Shown here piece after piece: positions 1 to 5,736 of a stretch of 9,427 nucleotides of DNA. Origin of the DNA: Gammaproteobacteria bacterium. GTDB lineage: Bacteria > Pseudomonadota > Gammaproteobacteria > Arenicellales > JAOTYS01. The stretch lies in NCBI GenBank assembly GCA_029861795.1, contig JAOTYS010000153.1, forward strand, positions 1-9,427. Direction: 5' to 3'. How positions within the stretch are numbered: the first letter of the stretch is position 1; each line of letters starts with the position of its first letter. The notes under the pieces are model-generated. The model did not search any database, was not told the DNA's origin, and was given only the letters and a program-made list of their open reading frames with translations. The position numbers and the translations under genes were made by a program.

Positions 1-1
1 A

Positions 2-58
2 CTCGCCGACGTCGTCTATCGCGACCGTTGGGGGGGGCCGATGAAGGACAACCCATAG
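2..58 (+). CDS. Possible 3' end of an unidentified gene cut by the window edge
   Basis: Frame 2 is open from the first base to a TAG at 56-58 and reads LADVVYRDRWGGPMKDNP. The composition looks protein-like, whereas the other two plus frames give Arg-rich or low-complexity peptides. Only 18 codons are visible, so I do not recognise the family. A run of eight G (30-37) lies inside it and could shift the frame if miscounted. If real, the gene converges on the minus-strand hemerythrin gene, with repeat copy 1 lying between them. Confidence 0.35.
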   Translation, partial: LADVVYRDRWGGPMKDNP

Positions 59-101
59 TTTGCGGTTGCGTGCCACGTTGAACTAAGTGGGCACTCGCAG
101 A

Positions 102-170
102 TTCGGCGCCGCTCTTGCGTGTCCTTGCGCTTTGCGGCACCTGTGCATCCCGCACGTCGTCCTACGCGGG
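102..170. repeat. 69-bp dispersed repeat, copy 1
   Basis: This segment matches 1257-1325 in the same orientation with 62 of 69 identical positions (7 substitutions, no gaps). It lies in the gap between the two convergent genes. Within it, TGCG/CGCA (133-136, 151-154) and GCAC/GTGC (137-140, 143-146) form an imperfect hairpin. CCCGC (149-153) and GCGGG (166-170) form a second, overlapping one. Read on the minus strand the unit contains AGGACG twice, each followed shortly by GTGCGG or a near match, so it may itself have arisen by internal duplication. There is no open frame of its own. I do not recognise it as a named repeat family. Confidence 0.8.
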
Positions 171-210
171 CTACCAAGTAAATAAATAAGTTAGCCCTTG
201 TGCGTTGTTG

Positions 211-762
211 TTATTTCGGCGTAGCGGCCAATATCTGTTCTCGTAGCTTCAAAAAACGCCGATCTACCATTTCCCCGAAGAGCGGATCTTCGTTAATACG
301 AACCTGAGATTCGAGTTCAGCCCAGTCTTGTTCCGCCAAGCTCTCGACGCTCAGGGTAAACAAATCTTCCTCCATGGTCATATGATTTCGGTACTTGGTG
401 ATAAAACGAGTCACAATATCGACTAGTTCATCGAGCCTCTCGTTGCCAAAATGAGGCATGTTATCCACCATTACCGAAAGCTGGTTGATGAGTTTATTCA
501 GCTCATTGTGCTCGGCGTGTACGCTTGTCGCGACATCCGCTTTGGCTTTCGACTCCAAGCGCCGAAAGACTAGATCTTCCTGGGGACGGTGGGACAGCTC
601 CGGATATCCCATGCAGTAAATGACGATATCTTCCACCATATTTAGCTCGGTTTTCTGACCTTGATGCACTGCTCGAATTTCACATTCAAGTAGCGCTAGC
701 ACTCGAGACATATTGGCGTGGTCCTGCAGCAACTTTCTTAGGATCTTGGGAGTTTCTGTCAT
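211..762 (-). CDS. Hemerythrin HHE-domain protein
   Basis: Predicted 183-residue cytoplasmic, all-helical protein of the hemerythrin/HHE cation-binding family, which uses a non-haem di-iron centre to bind O2 or to sense iron, oxygen or NO. Candidate ligands (numbering from the ATG at 762) are H15 in LLQDHANM, H58 and E62 in SHRPQE, H85 (or H82) in VHAEHNEL, and H127 with E131/E132 in RNHMTMEEDL. These follow the expected helix-by-helix order. About 40 C-terminal residues lie beyond the four-helix core. The start is uncertain: a TTG at 790-792 would add ten residues (a hydrophobic NFLSLLSLA stretch), but family proteins typically begin close to MTETP, so I prefer the ATG. Neither start has a strong ribosome binding site. 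The gene stands alone, is divergent from the M16 protease gene, and is bracketed by the two copies of the 69-bp repeat. The physiological role cannot be told from sequence. Confidence 0.9.
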   Translation of the reverse strand: MTETPKILRKLLQDHANMSRVLALLECEIRAVHQGQKTELNMVEDIVIYCMGYPELSHRPQEDLVFRRLESKAKADVATSVHAEHNELNKLINQLSVMVDNMPHFGNERLDELVDIVTRFITKYRNHMTMEEDLFTLSVESLAEQDWAELESQVRINEDPLFGEMVDRRFLKLREQILAATPK

Positions 763-831
763 GGCTAGGGATAAGAGGGATAAGAAATTCAATCTCGCTG
801 CACTGCAACAAACCTCACGCGGCCTGTAGAC

Positions 832-860
832 ATCATCCCCCTTCGCGGCGCGCCGATCAA
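832..860 (-). promoter_or_regulatory. Candidate sigma-70 promoter for the hemerythrin gene
   Basis: On the minus strand TTGATC (855-860) is followed after exactly 17 bases by GATGAT (832-837), each 4 of 6 against the consensus. The spacer holds a perfect 10-bp palindrome CGGCGCGCCG (846-855) that could act as an operator or be chance in GC-rich sequence. Orientation and distance (about 70 bases to the ATG) fit the hemerythrin gene. There is no experimental support. Confidence 0.3.
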
Positions 861-873
861 CGATTAGTTAGGC

Positions 874-1135
874 ATGTGGGTGAGCGCTAATGCCTGGCAA
901 CGACGTGACCAAGAGGCGAAAACCGCCGTAATCCCCGACAATGGGTAGCGCCGGTGGGAAGCCGAGGCTAAACCTCAGCGGCAAGACGATATCCTGCGCG
1001 AAATAAAACAGAACCACATTCGTGTTAAGCAAATCCTCGTGGAGACTCGAAGCAACTCAACCTGAGGTGGAGCGAACCCGTGATAAGCACGACAGTGAAC
1101 ACACTGATGCACCAAAGCCATTGGCGAAGAACTGA
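874..1135 (+). pseudogene. Possible decayed gene remnant, identity unknown
   Basis: From an ATG at 874 one frame reads a polar peptide beginning MWVSANAWQRRDQEAKTAV, meets TAG at 946-948, then continues RRWEAEAKPQRQDDILREIK and on to TGA at 1063-1065. A second frame (open from 1007) then carries QPEVERTRDKHDSEHTDAP and stops with TGA at 1133-1135. Both parts are charged, helix-prone and Gln/Arg/Glu-rich, as expected if one coding region had acquired a nonsense codon and a frameshift. There is no clear ribosome binding site and no recognised family. The similarity in composition could be chance. Confidence 0.22.
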
Positions 1136-1155
1136 AGCAACCACGTTGCACCCCC

Positions 1156-1189
1156 CACAGTACAGTGCTGTGAACAATGTGGTCACATT
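1156..1189. promoter_or_regulatory. Two adjacent palindromes, candidate operator region
   Basis: CACAG (1156-1160) and CTGTG (1168-1172) form an inverted repeat with a 7-base spacer. Immediately downstream AATGTGGTCACATT (1176-1189) has perfect 6-bp arms around GT. The second has the size and symmetry of a dimeric repressor site, but I cannot assign a regulator. TGTGA...TCACA can be read across both, but with a 9-base spacer rather than the 6 of a CRP site. It lies about 300 bases before the M16 start. Confidence 0.3.
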
Positions 1190-1229
1190 AACTAGATGTA
1201 ACCTTCCTTGTCTTGATTTAGATAATCAA

Positions 1230-1260
1230 TCTGACTTTTAATCAGGTGGTCTCATGTTCG
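1230..1260 (+). pseudogene. tRNA-Lys(UUU) fragment (anticodon arm, variable loop, start of T arm)
   Basis: Bases 1230-1234 (TCTGA) and 1242-1246 (TCAGG) form a 5-bp anticodon stem, one pair being T-G. They enclose the 7-base loop CTTTTAA, whose positions 34-36 are TTT, with T33 and A37/A38 as in bacterial tRNA-Lys. TGGTC (1247-1251) matches the usual tRNA-Lys variable region. TCATG (1252-1256) followed by TTCG (1257-1260) is the 5' half of a T arm. The resemblance then stops: no 3' half of the T stem, no acceptor stem and no CCA, and upstream there is no D arm or 5' acceptor strand. It cannot make a functional tRNA. The break coincides with the first bases of repeat copy 2. Confidence 0.6.
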
Positions 1261-1325
1261 GCGCCGCACTCGCGCGTCCTTGCGCTTTGCGGCACTTGTG
1301 CATCCCGCACGTCGTCCTGCACGGC
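1257..1325. repeat. 69-bp dispersed repeat, copy 2
   Basis: Same orientation as the copy at 102-170, 62 of 69 positions identical. Its first four bases (TTCG) are also the T-loop bases of the tRNA-Lys fragment, so the repeat boundary falls inside the tRNA remnant. The imperfect hairpin arms TGCG/CGCA and GCAC/GTGC are conserved. The terminal hairpin seen on the minus strand (about 1304-1325) keeps its pairing despite two substitutions relative to copy 1. Together the copies bracket the hemerythrin gene and about 300 bases on either side or less. Confidence 0.8.
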
Positions 1326-1391
1326 GCGAAGGTGCCGAAAACGAGGGCAGGTTGGGTGGTTTGTTGATCTTTAGGCCACCACCGACCCTGG

Positions 1392-1417
1392 AAGGTAATA
1401 TATTAAGGTAATATATT
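1392..1417. repeat. Perfect 13-bp tandem duplication upstream of the M16 gene
   Basis: AAGGTAATATATT occurs twice head to tail (1392-1404 and 1405-1417). Each unit contains the palindrome AATATATT and a TATATT that resembles a -10 element. No good -35 hexamer sits 16-18 bases upstream of either TATATT, so promoter function is uncertain. It may be a duplicated AT-rich regulator site or a simple slippage product. It ends 70 bases before the M16 start codon. Confidence 0.75.
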
Positions 1418-1487
1418 GAAACGAATCCCCTCGGGGGCGCCACATTATTTTTCTGTCGAGAATGGTTGATCATAGTCGGGTAAAGTC

Positions 1488-4412
1488 ATGGTGAAGGTCT
1501 CGCCAAGGGGTTTGTTACTGGGCTGCAGGGGTGTAATCGCTGCATGCATCCTGTTAGTTGCCACAAGCACGCAAGCCTATGTTGCGACCACTGTTATAAA
1601 AAGCCCCAATGACCTGCGTGAGTACGAGTCGTTGGTGCTCGACAATAATCTGAAGGTGTTGCTCATATCGGACCCCGATACAGATAAAGCGGCGGCTGCT
1701 ATGGACGTCTATGTGGGTAGCAGCAGCGATCCCGAAGGGCGCGAGGGGCTTGCCCACTTTTTGGAGCACATGCTGTTCTTGGGTACCGAAAAGTACCCCC
1801 GGTCTGGGGAATATCAAGAATATATCTCCAGTCGGGGTGGGAGTCATAATGCCTATACAGCGTATGAGCATACCAATTATTTTTTCGATGTCGATGCAAA
1901 CTATCTGGGATCTGCACTAGATCGGTTCGCACAATTTTTCGTCACTCCGTTGTTTAGTGCCGAATATGTGTCTCGAGAAAGAAACGCGGTGCACTCTGAG
2001 TATCAGGCTGGTATGAAGGACGACTCACGACGAATATCGGACGCCCAGGCGCAAGTGGGGAACCCGCGATACCCGGGAAATAGGTTTTCGGTTGGAAGTC
2101 TGGATACGCTTCCTGACGGGGCCGACGGCGCGCTTCGTGATGAGCTTATTTCGTTTTATGAGCGGCACTATTCTGCCGAAGCGATGGCGTTAGTGGTGCT
2201 CGGTCGCGAACCGTTACCAGCATTACGAACATTGGTGGTAGACATGTTCTCAGCGATTAGAGAGCGTAACGGCGAGCCATCAATAGTGACCGAGCCTCAG
2301 TTCCTAGAGGGACAGCTTCCGGTTTTGGTCAAAGCCACCCCGGTTAAAGAGCGTCGGTCCCTGGAGTTGAGTTTTCCTATACCCAGTTTGCTGCCACATT
2401 ATCGCAGCGGGCCTACTAGCTATATTTCTCACTTGTTGGGTCATGAGGCGCAAGGGAGTTTGCTGTCGCTACTTAAGGACAAGGGCTGGGCAGAAGCGCT
2501 TAGCGCCGGTGCTGGTTCCAACACCAAGACTGACGCATCGTTTCGCGTCGCCATCACTCTGACCGAAGAAGGGTTGCACCACACTTCAGAGATTGTACTC
2601 ACCGTATTCCAATACTTGAATTTGATTAAGGCCGAAGGGATACAGAGCTGGATTTTTGAAGAACTTAGCGCACTTTCTGAAGTGGAATTCCGTTTTCAGG
2701 AAAAATCTAACCCTCGGAGATATGTCAGCGGCCTAGCACGGAGCCTACAGATCTATCCGGCAGAAGATGTGCTGCGGGGGCCTTATCTGCTGGAGAAATT
2801 CGATGCGGAGCTAATCAGAAACTACTTGGGTGAGCTGACGCCGGATAACGTGGTAGTCAGTATCACCGCCCAAAATCTCTATACCGATCAGAGTTCGCCA
2901 TGGTACGGCACCCAGTTTCGGGCAACCAAAATAGATCCTGAAACCATCAGTCAGTGGATCAACGCTGGTCTTAATGCCGAACTACAGCTTCCTACTCCGA
3001 ACGAATTCTTACCAGAGCAGCTTGAAATAAAAGCATCAACGGACTCCAAGTCGATCCCAGTGTTGCTCAGGCGTGAGCTGGGTTTCGGTTTTTGGTATCA
3101 ACAAGATGGCGTATTTCGATTACCCCGAGCCGAACTCTATTTCAGCGTACGATCAGCGATCACGAACAACAGTGCCGCCAACTCGGTTTTCACGAGTCTT
3201 TACGTTCGTACCGTCAATGATCAGCTCAGCGAGTTTGCTTATCCGGCTCTGCTCGCAGGGCTTGAGTATGAAATCTATAAACACATACGGGGATTTACCG
3301 TTAAGATTTCTGGATTCGACGACAAACAAGAGATCTTGCTCAAAAGAATCCTGAAGGGTTTGCAAAACGTGGAAATCAATCCAAGGAAATTTTTGATCTT
3401 CAAAGAAGAATTGAGACGGAGTCTCAGAAATACAAATCAAAACCGACCTTATATCCAAAACATGCATGAGATTAGGGATCTATTGCTTGATCCTAACTGG
3501 TCCGATGAGGAGCGGCTGGCGGCGCTTGCCCCATTAACTGCGGCCGATCTAAGGGATTTCATTCCGAAACTGTATGAACGCATCCAAGTGGTGGCGCTTT
3601 CCCACGGAAATGTGTCGCGAACGCAGGCAGTTCAGTATGCTGAGACACTTTATCGCGCTTTGTTTGAGCACGCGGAACCGGAAGAGGTGCCCAGTAGCCG
3701 CGTAGCGCGCTTGGCAGGTGAGCAAGTGTTCGTCAGAGAATTGGACATAGACCATCAGGACTCAGCGATATCGATTTACACCCAAGGTGCAGATCGTAGC
3801 TTTGCCACCAGGGCAAAAATGGCTTTACTTGGCCAGATATTGTCTGCGTCCTTTTTTGATGAACTAAGGACACAAAAACAACTCGGGTATGTGGTGTACA
3901 GTTCCGCTATGAATCTGTTAGAGGTGCCAGGAATTAGTTTTGTGATCCAGTCTCCAACTACCGATCCGGTTACACTATACAACGAGATCGAAGAATTTCT
4001 GGGTAGCTACGATGAACGCTTGGTGCAGATGGACCCAGAGACGTTCCAGACTCATAAGGACAGCTTGATCACCCGAATACGGGAGAAGGAGGAGCGTATG
4101 CAGGTGCGTTCAGAGCGGTATTGGGTCGAGATCGATCGTGGGCACTACAATTTTGACTCCAGGGAGAAACTTGCGACAAAAGTGGAATCAATCTCCAAGC
4201 AAGAATTCGAACAATTCTACCGGCGATTACTATTGAGCAAAGAGCGCAACCGGCTTGTTGTCTGGAACATCGGTTTACGGCATGCTGAACTGGCGGCTGA
4301 AATGCCAATCGATACCGTGGTTATTGATAGCCCCACCGATTTTAAGCAGGGGGCAGATTTCTTTCCTTCCGAAGTGTCGCCCTTCCCGGTAGGTGCGGAG
4401 CTCCAACAATAG
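1488..4412 (+). CDS. Secreted M16A zinc metalloprotease (pitrilysin/insulinase family)
   Basis: Complete 974-residue clan ME protease, close in length to E. coli pitrilysin (protease III, about 960). Residues 1-30 look like a Sec signal peptide: basic start, hydrophobic core around 15-24 (GVIAACILLV), likely cleavage after TQA at 30, placing the enzyme in the periplasm. The inverted zinc motif HFLEH gives H90 and H94 as ligands and E93 as catalytic base. E171 in RNAVHSEY is the third ligand, 77 residues after H94 exactly as in pitrilysin. An M16 C-type domain follows (around FYERHYSAEAMALVVLG, about 223-239), then a middle domain and the second half, with LRTQKQLGYVV near 793-803. In that motif R794 and Y801 match the substrate-binding Arg/Tyr pair of insulin-degrading enzyme. 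The second half lacks an HxxEH, as expected. Such enzymes degrade small peptides inside a closed chamber. The ATG at 1488 is chosen because it provides the signal peptide, although its ribosome binding site is weak (GGGT). The next gene starts 58 bases after its stop. It is probably a ptrA-like enzyme, but substrates are unknown. Confidence 0.95.
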   Translation: MVKVSPRGLLLGCRGVIAACILLVATSTQAYVATTVIKSPNDLREYESLVLDNNLKVLLISDPDTDKAAAAMDVYVGSSSDPEGREGLAHFLEHMLFLGTEKYPRSGEYQEYISSRGGSHNAYTAYEHTNYFFDVDANYLGSALDRFAQFFVTPLFSAEYVSRERNAVHSEYQAGMKDDSRRISDAQAQVGNPRYPGNRFSVGSLDTLPDGADGALRDELISFYERHYSAEAMALVVLGREPLPALRTLVVDMFSAIRERNGEPSIVTEPQFLEGQLPVLVKATPVKERRSLELSFPIPSLLPHYRSGPTSYISHLLGHEAQGSLLSLLKDKGWAEALSAGAGSNTKTDASFRVAITLTEEGLHHTSEIVLTVFQYLNLIKAEGIQSWIFEELSALSEVEFRFQEKSNPRRYVSGLARSLQIYPAEDVLRGPYLLEKFDAELIRNYLGELTPDNVVVSITAQNLYTDQSSPWYGTQFRATKIDPETISQWINAGLNAELQLPTPNEFLPEQLEIKASTDSKSIPVLLRRELGFGFWYQQDGVFRLPRAELYFSVRSAITNNSAANSVFTSLYVRTVNDQLSEFAYPALLAGLEYEIYKHIRGFTVKISGFDDKQEILLKRILKGLQNVEINPRKFLIFKEELRRSLRNTNQNRPYIQNMHEIRDLLLDPNWSDEERLAALAPLTAADLRDFIPKLYERIQVVALSHGNVSRTQAVQYAETLYRALFEHAEPEEVPSSRVARLAGEQVFVRELDIDHQDSAISIYTQGADRSFATRAKMALLGQILSASFFDELRTQKQLGYVVYSSAMNLLEVPGISFVIQSPTTDPVTLYNEIEEFLGSYDERLVQMDPETFQTHKDSLITRIREKEERMQVRSERYWVEIDRGHYNFDSREKLATKVESISKQEFEQFYRRLLLSKERNRLVVWNIGLRHAELAAEMPIDTVVIDSPTDFKQGADFFPSEVSPFPVGAELQQ

Positions 4413-4470
4413 ATAAATTCGGTATCGTATTGCAGAACCCGCTCTTAAACCCACGACCTGGATCTGATCA

Positions 4471-4977
4471 TTGAACGATCCCGACTTTCTCCAAGAGCTC
4501 ACAGAGCAGGTCGGGACCGCCTTAAAGAATCGTCAGATGACAGTGGCGACGGCGGAATCCTGTACCGGCGGATGGGTGGCACAGGCAATCACATCCGTTG
4601 CCGGGAGCTCGGAGTGGTTCGATCGTGGATTCGTGACTTATAGCAATACCGCGAAACAAGAGATGTTGGGGGTACCTGAAACCGTCCTAAATACCCATGG
4701 CGCGGTGAGTGACGAGACCGCACGTTTGATGGCGAAGGGGGCGCTCAAGAATAGCCACGCTGATGTTTCGCTAGCTGTGACAGGTATCGCGGGACCAGCA
4801 GGAGCCACCGCCACCAAACCGGTAGGTACAGTGCACTTTGCCTGGGCGAGCAACCGGGGTTCTGTACGCACGAAACACTGCCATCTTGACGGTGATCGAT
4901 TCACAGTGCGCCAACAATCTGTGGTAACCGCTCTACAAGGTATCCTAGATCTGCTCAGTGACGATGCATCCGCCTGA
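4471..4977 (+). CDS. pncC: Nicotinamide-nucleotide amidohydrolase (CinA C-terminal domain)
   Basis: A stand-alone 168-residue CinA C-terminal-type protein, the form known as PncC (YgaD) in E. coli. It hydrolyses nicotinamide mononucleotide to nicotinate mononucleotide and ammonia, returning to NAD synthesis the NMN released by NAD-dependent DNA ligase. Family motifs are visible: TAESCTGGW (28-35), FVTYSNTAK (54-62), TGIAGP (104-109), KPVGTVHFAW (116-125) and GDR (141-143). The N-terminal COG1058-type domain of full-length CinA is absent, as in enterobacteria. The start is a TTG at 4471: an in-frame TGA sits two codons upstream, and the N-terminal residues LQELTEQVGTALK align with E. coli PncC, so the first ATG (4537) would cut off conserved sequence. 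The ribosome binding site is poor. The GPAGA stretch (108-112) has Ala where many relatives have a second Gly. It lies 12 bases before thpR and upstream of recA, its usual location. Confidence 0.93.
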   Translation: MNDPDFLQELTEQVGTALKNRQMTVATAESCTGGWVAQAITSVAGSSEWFDRGFVTYSNTAKQEMLGVPETVLNTHGAVSDETARLMAKGALKNSHADVSLAVTGIAGPAGATATKPVGTVHFAWASNRGSVRTKHCHLDGDRFTVRQQSVVTALQGILDLLSDDASA

Positions 4978-4989
4978 ATCGTAGGTGTC

Positions 4990-5535
4990 ATGAAAAATTT
5001 CGAAACACAGCAGCAGTCAACACTGCGCGTATTTTACGCCTTGTGGCCCGGTGATGACGTTCGCCATAAGCTAGCAGTGCTTGCCAGGGAGGTTGGCAAA
5101 CAGTCGGGTGGCCGCATGGTTAACCCTGAGAAGTTACACTTGACCCTGGCCTTTATCGGTACCGTCCGTTCGGTAGAGCTCGACTGCCTGGTTAAGCTCG
5201 CCGCGGAGTTGCCGCAGCAATCGTTCCTGTTGACGTTTGACCGGCTGGGGTATTGGCCTAACAACGGTATTGTCTGGCTGGGGTGCCGACAGTCATCACA
5301 GCAGTTGGAGCAGCTAGTGGAGGGGTTAAACCAGGCCCTTGGCCGCAGAGGTTATCGCGGCGCTGGACGTAAGTTCAGCCCACATATCACGCTGGCACGC
5401 CGCGCTAACCGACGCCCGCGGCTGAAGGCCGAACCGATCGAATGGCCGATCACCGGTTTTAGCTTGATCAAGTCGGATCTCAGCCCTAACGGCTCGGCGT
5501 ATTCCATGGTCGCGCAGTGGCTCGCGGAACAGTAG
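4990..5535 (+). CDS. thpR: RNA 2',3'-cyclic phosphodiesterase (LigT/ThpR, 2H family)
   Basis: A 181-residue member of the 2H phosphoesterase superfamily, formerly called 2'-5' RNA ligase. The E. coli enzyme opens 2',3'-cyclic phosphate ends of RNA to 2'-phosphates and can reversibly join tRNA halves with a 2'-5' bond. The two catalytic HxTx motifs are present: H50-L-T-L in KLHLTLAFIG and H132-I-T-L in FSPHITLARR. They are 82 residues apart, as in E. coli ThpR (H43 and H125). The opening TLRVFYALWP matches the family start, followed by a basic C-terminal half. ATG 4990 has a plausible ribosome binding site (TAGGTG, about 6 bases upstream). It follows pncC by 12 bases and is probably co-transcribed with it, with a 201-base gap before recA. 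Its cellular role is poorly understood even in model organisms. Confidence 0.93.
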   Translation: MKNFETQQQSTLRVFYALWPGDDVRHKLAVLAREVGKQSGGRMVNPEKLHLTLAFIGTVRSVELDCLVKLAAELPQQSFLLTFDRLGYWPNNGIVWLGCRQSSQQLEQLVEGLNQALGRRGYRGAGRKFSPHITLARRANRRPRLKAEPIEWPITGFSLIKSDLSPNGSAYSMVAQWLAEQ

Positions 5536-5662
5536 CTCGCCATCTGGGCCTTAGGGGTAGGCCGTACTCATCCCTTGTGAAATAATTGGAGTTGGCGGTT
5601 GCGTTGCGATTAGCATTTGATGTGTATTAGTCGGTAAGCGCAACGCGGACGTTGTAAACCTT

Positions 5663-5690
5663 TTTACTGTGCCAGGCCGCGACCTATGAG
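5663..5690 (+). promoter_or_regulatory. Weak candidate recA promoter
   Basis: TTTACT (5663-5668), 16 bases, TATGAG (5685-5690): each hexamer is 4 of 6 against the sigma-70 consensus. TACTGT (5665-5670), a half-site of the gammaproteobacterial LexA box, overlaps the -35, but the matching ACAG eight bases later is missing (GCGA instead). An 8-pair hairpin with one G-T pair (5678-5685 with 5689-5696, loop ATG) straddles the -10. Farther upstream GCGTTGCG (5601-5608) and CGCAACGC (5639-5646) form an 8-bp inverted repeat. Other promoter assignments in this gap are possible. Confidence 0.25.
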
Positions 5691-5736
5691 GTCGTGTCCG
5701 GGCCACAGGATTAAAGCAAACACTGGAGATATTCAA

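Larger units (their letters stand above)
763..1487. other. Gene-poor region between hemerythrin and M16 protease genes
   Basis: About 725 bases without a convincing intact gene. In order it holds: the hemerythrin upstream region with a 15-residue leader-like frame (789-836, minus), fragments of a possible decayed frame (874-1135), a paired palindrome block (1156-1189), a tRNA-Lys fragment (1230-1260), repeat copy 2 (1257-1325), a 13-bp tandem duplication (1392-1417), and a short CCCC-TC-GGGG hairpin (1427-1436). A 73-codon minus-strand frame across the repeat (1252-1473) is very Arg/Ser/Pro-rich and I do not accept it as a gene. The mixture of remnants suggests an old insertion or rearrangement site. 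Confidence 0.6.

Noticed and set aside
72..104. Possible second tRNA remnant before repeat copy 1
   Set aside because: CCAC/GTGG (73-76/87-90) and GCAGATTCG look slightly tRNA-like, but the loop would be 10 bases, T33 and an anticodon cannot be placed, and G53 of the T stem is A.
1213..1229. FNR-like box TTGAT...ATCAA
   Set aside because: The arms are perfect but the spacer is 7 bases rather than 4, and one arm adjoins the tRNA-like sequence.
1427..1436. Terminator hairpin CCCC-TC-GGGG before the M16 gene
   Set aside because: The stem is only 4 bp and no uninterrupted T tract follows on either strand.
1252..1473. 73-codon minus-strand open frame
   Set aside because: It runs through repeat copy 2 and yields a very Arg/Ser/Pro-rich peptide with no recognisable domain and no ribosome binding site; its coding look comes from GC-rich repeat sequence.
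5547..5563. Rho-independent terminator after thpR
   Set aside because: GGCCT/AGGCC with a 7-base loop forms only a 5-bp stem and is not followed by a T run.
5667..5706. CTGTG ... CACAG as a LexA box before recA
   Set aside because: The two arms are about 30 bases apart, far from the N8 spacing needed.
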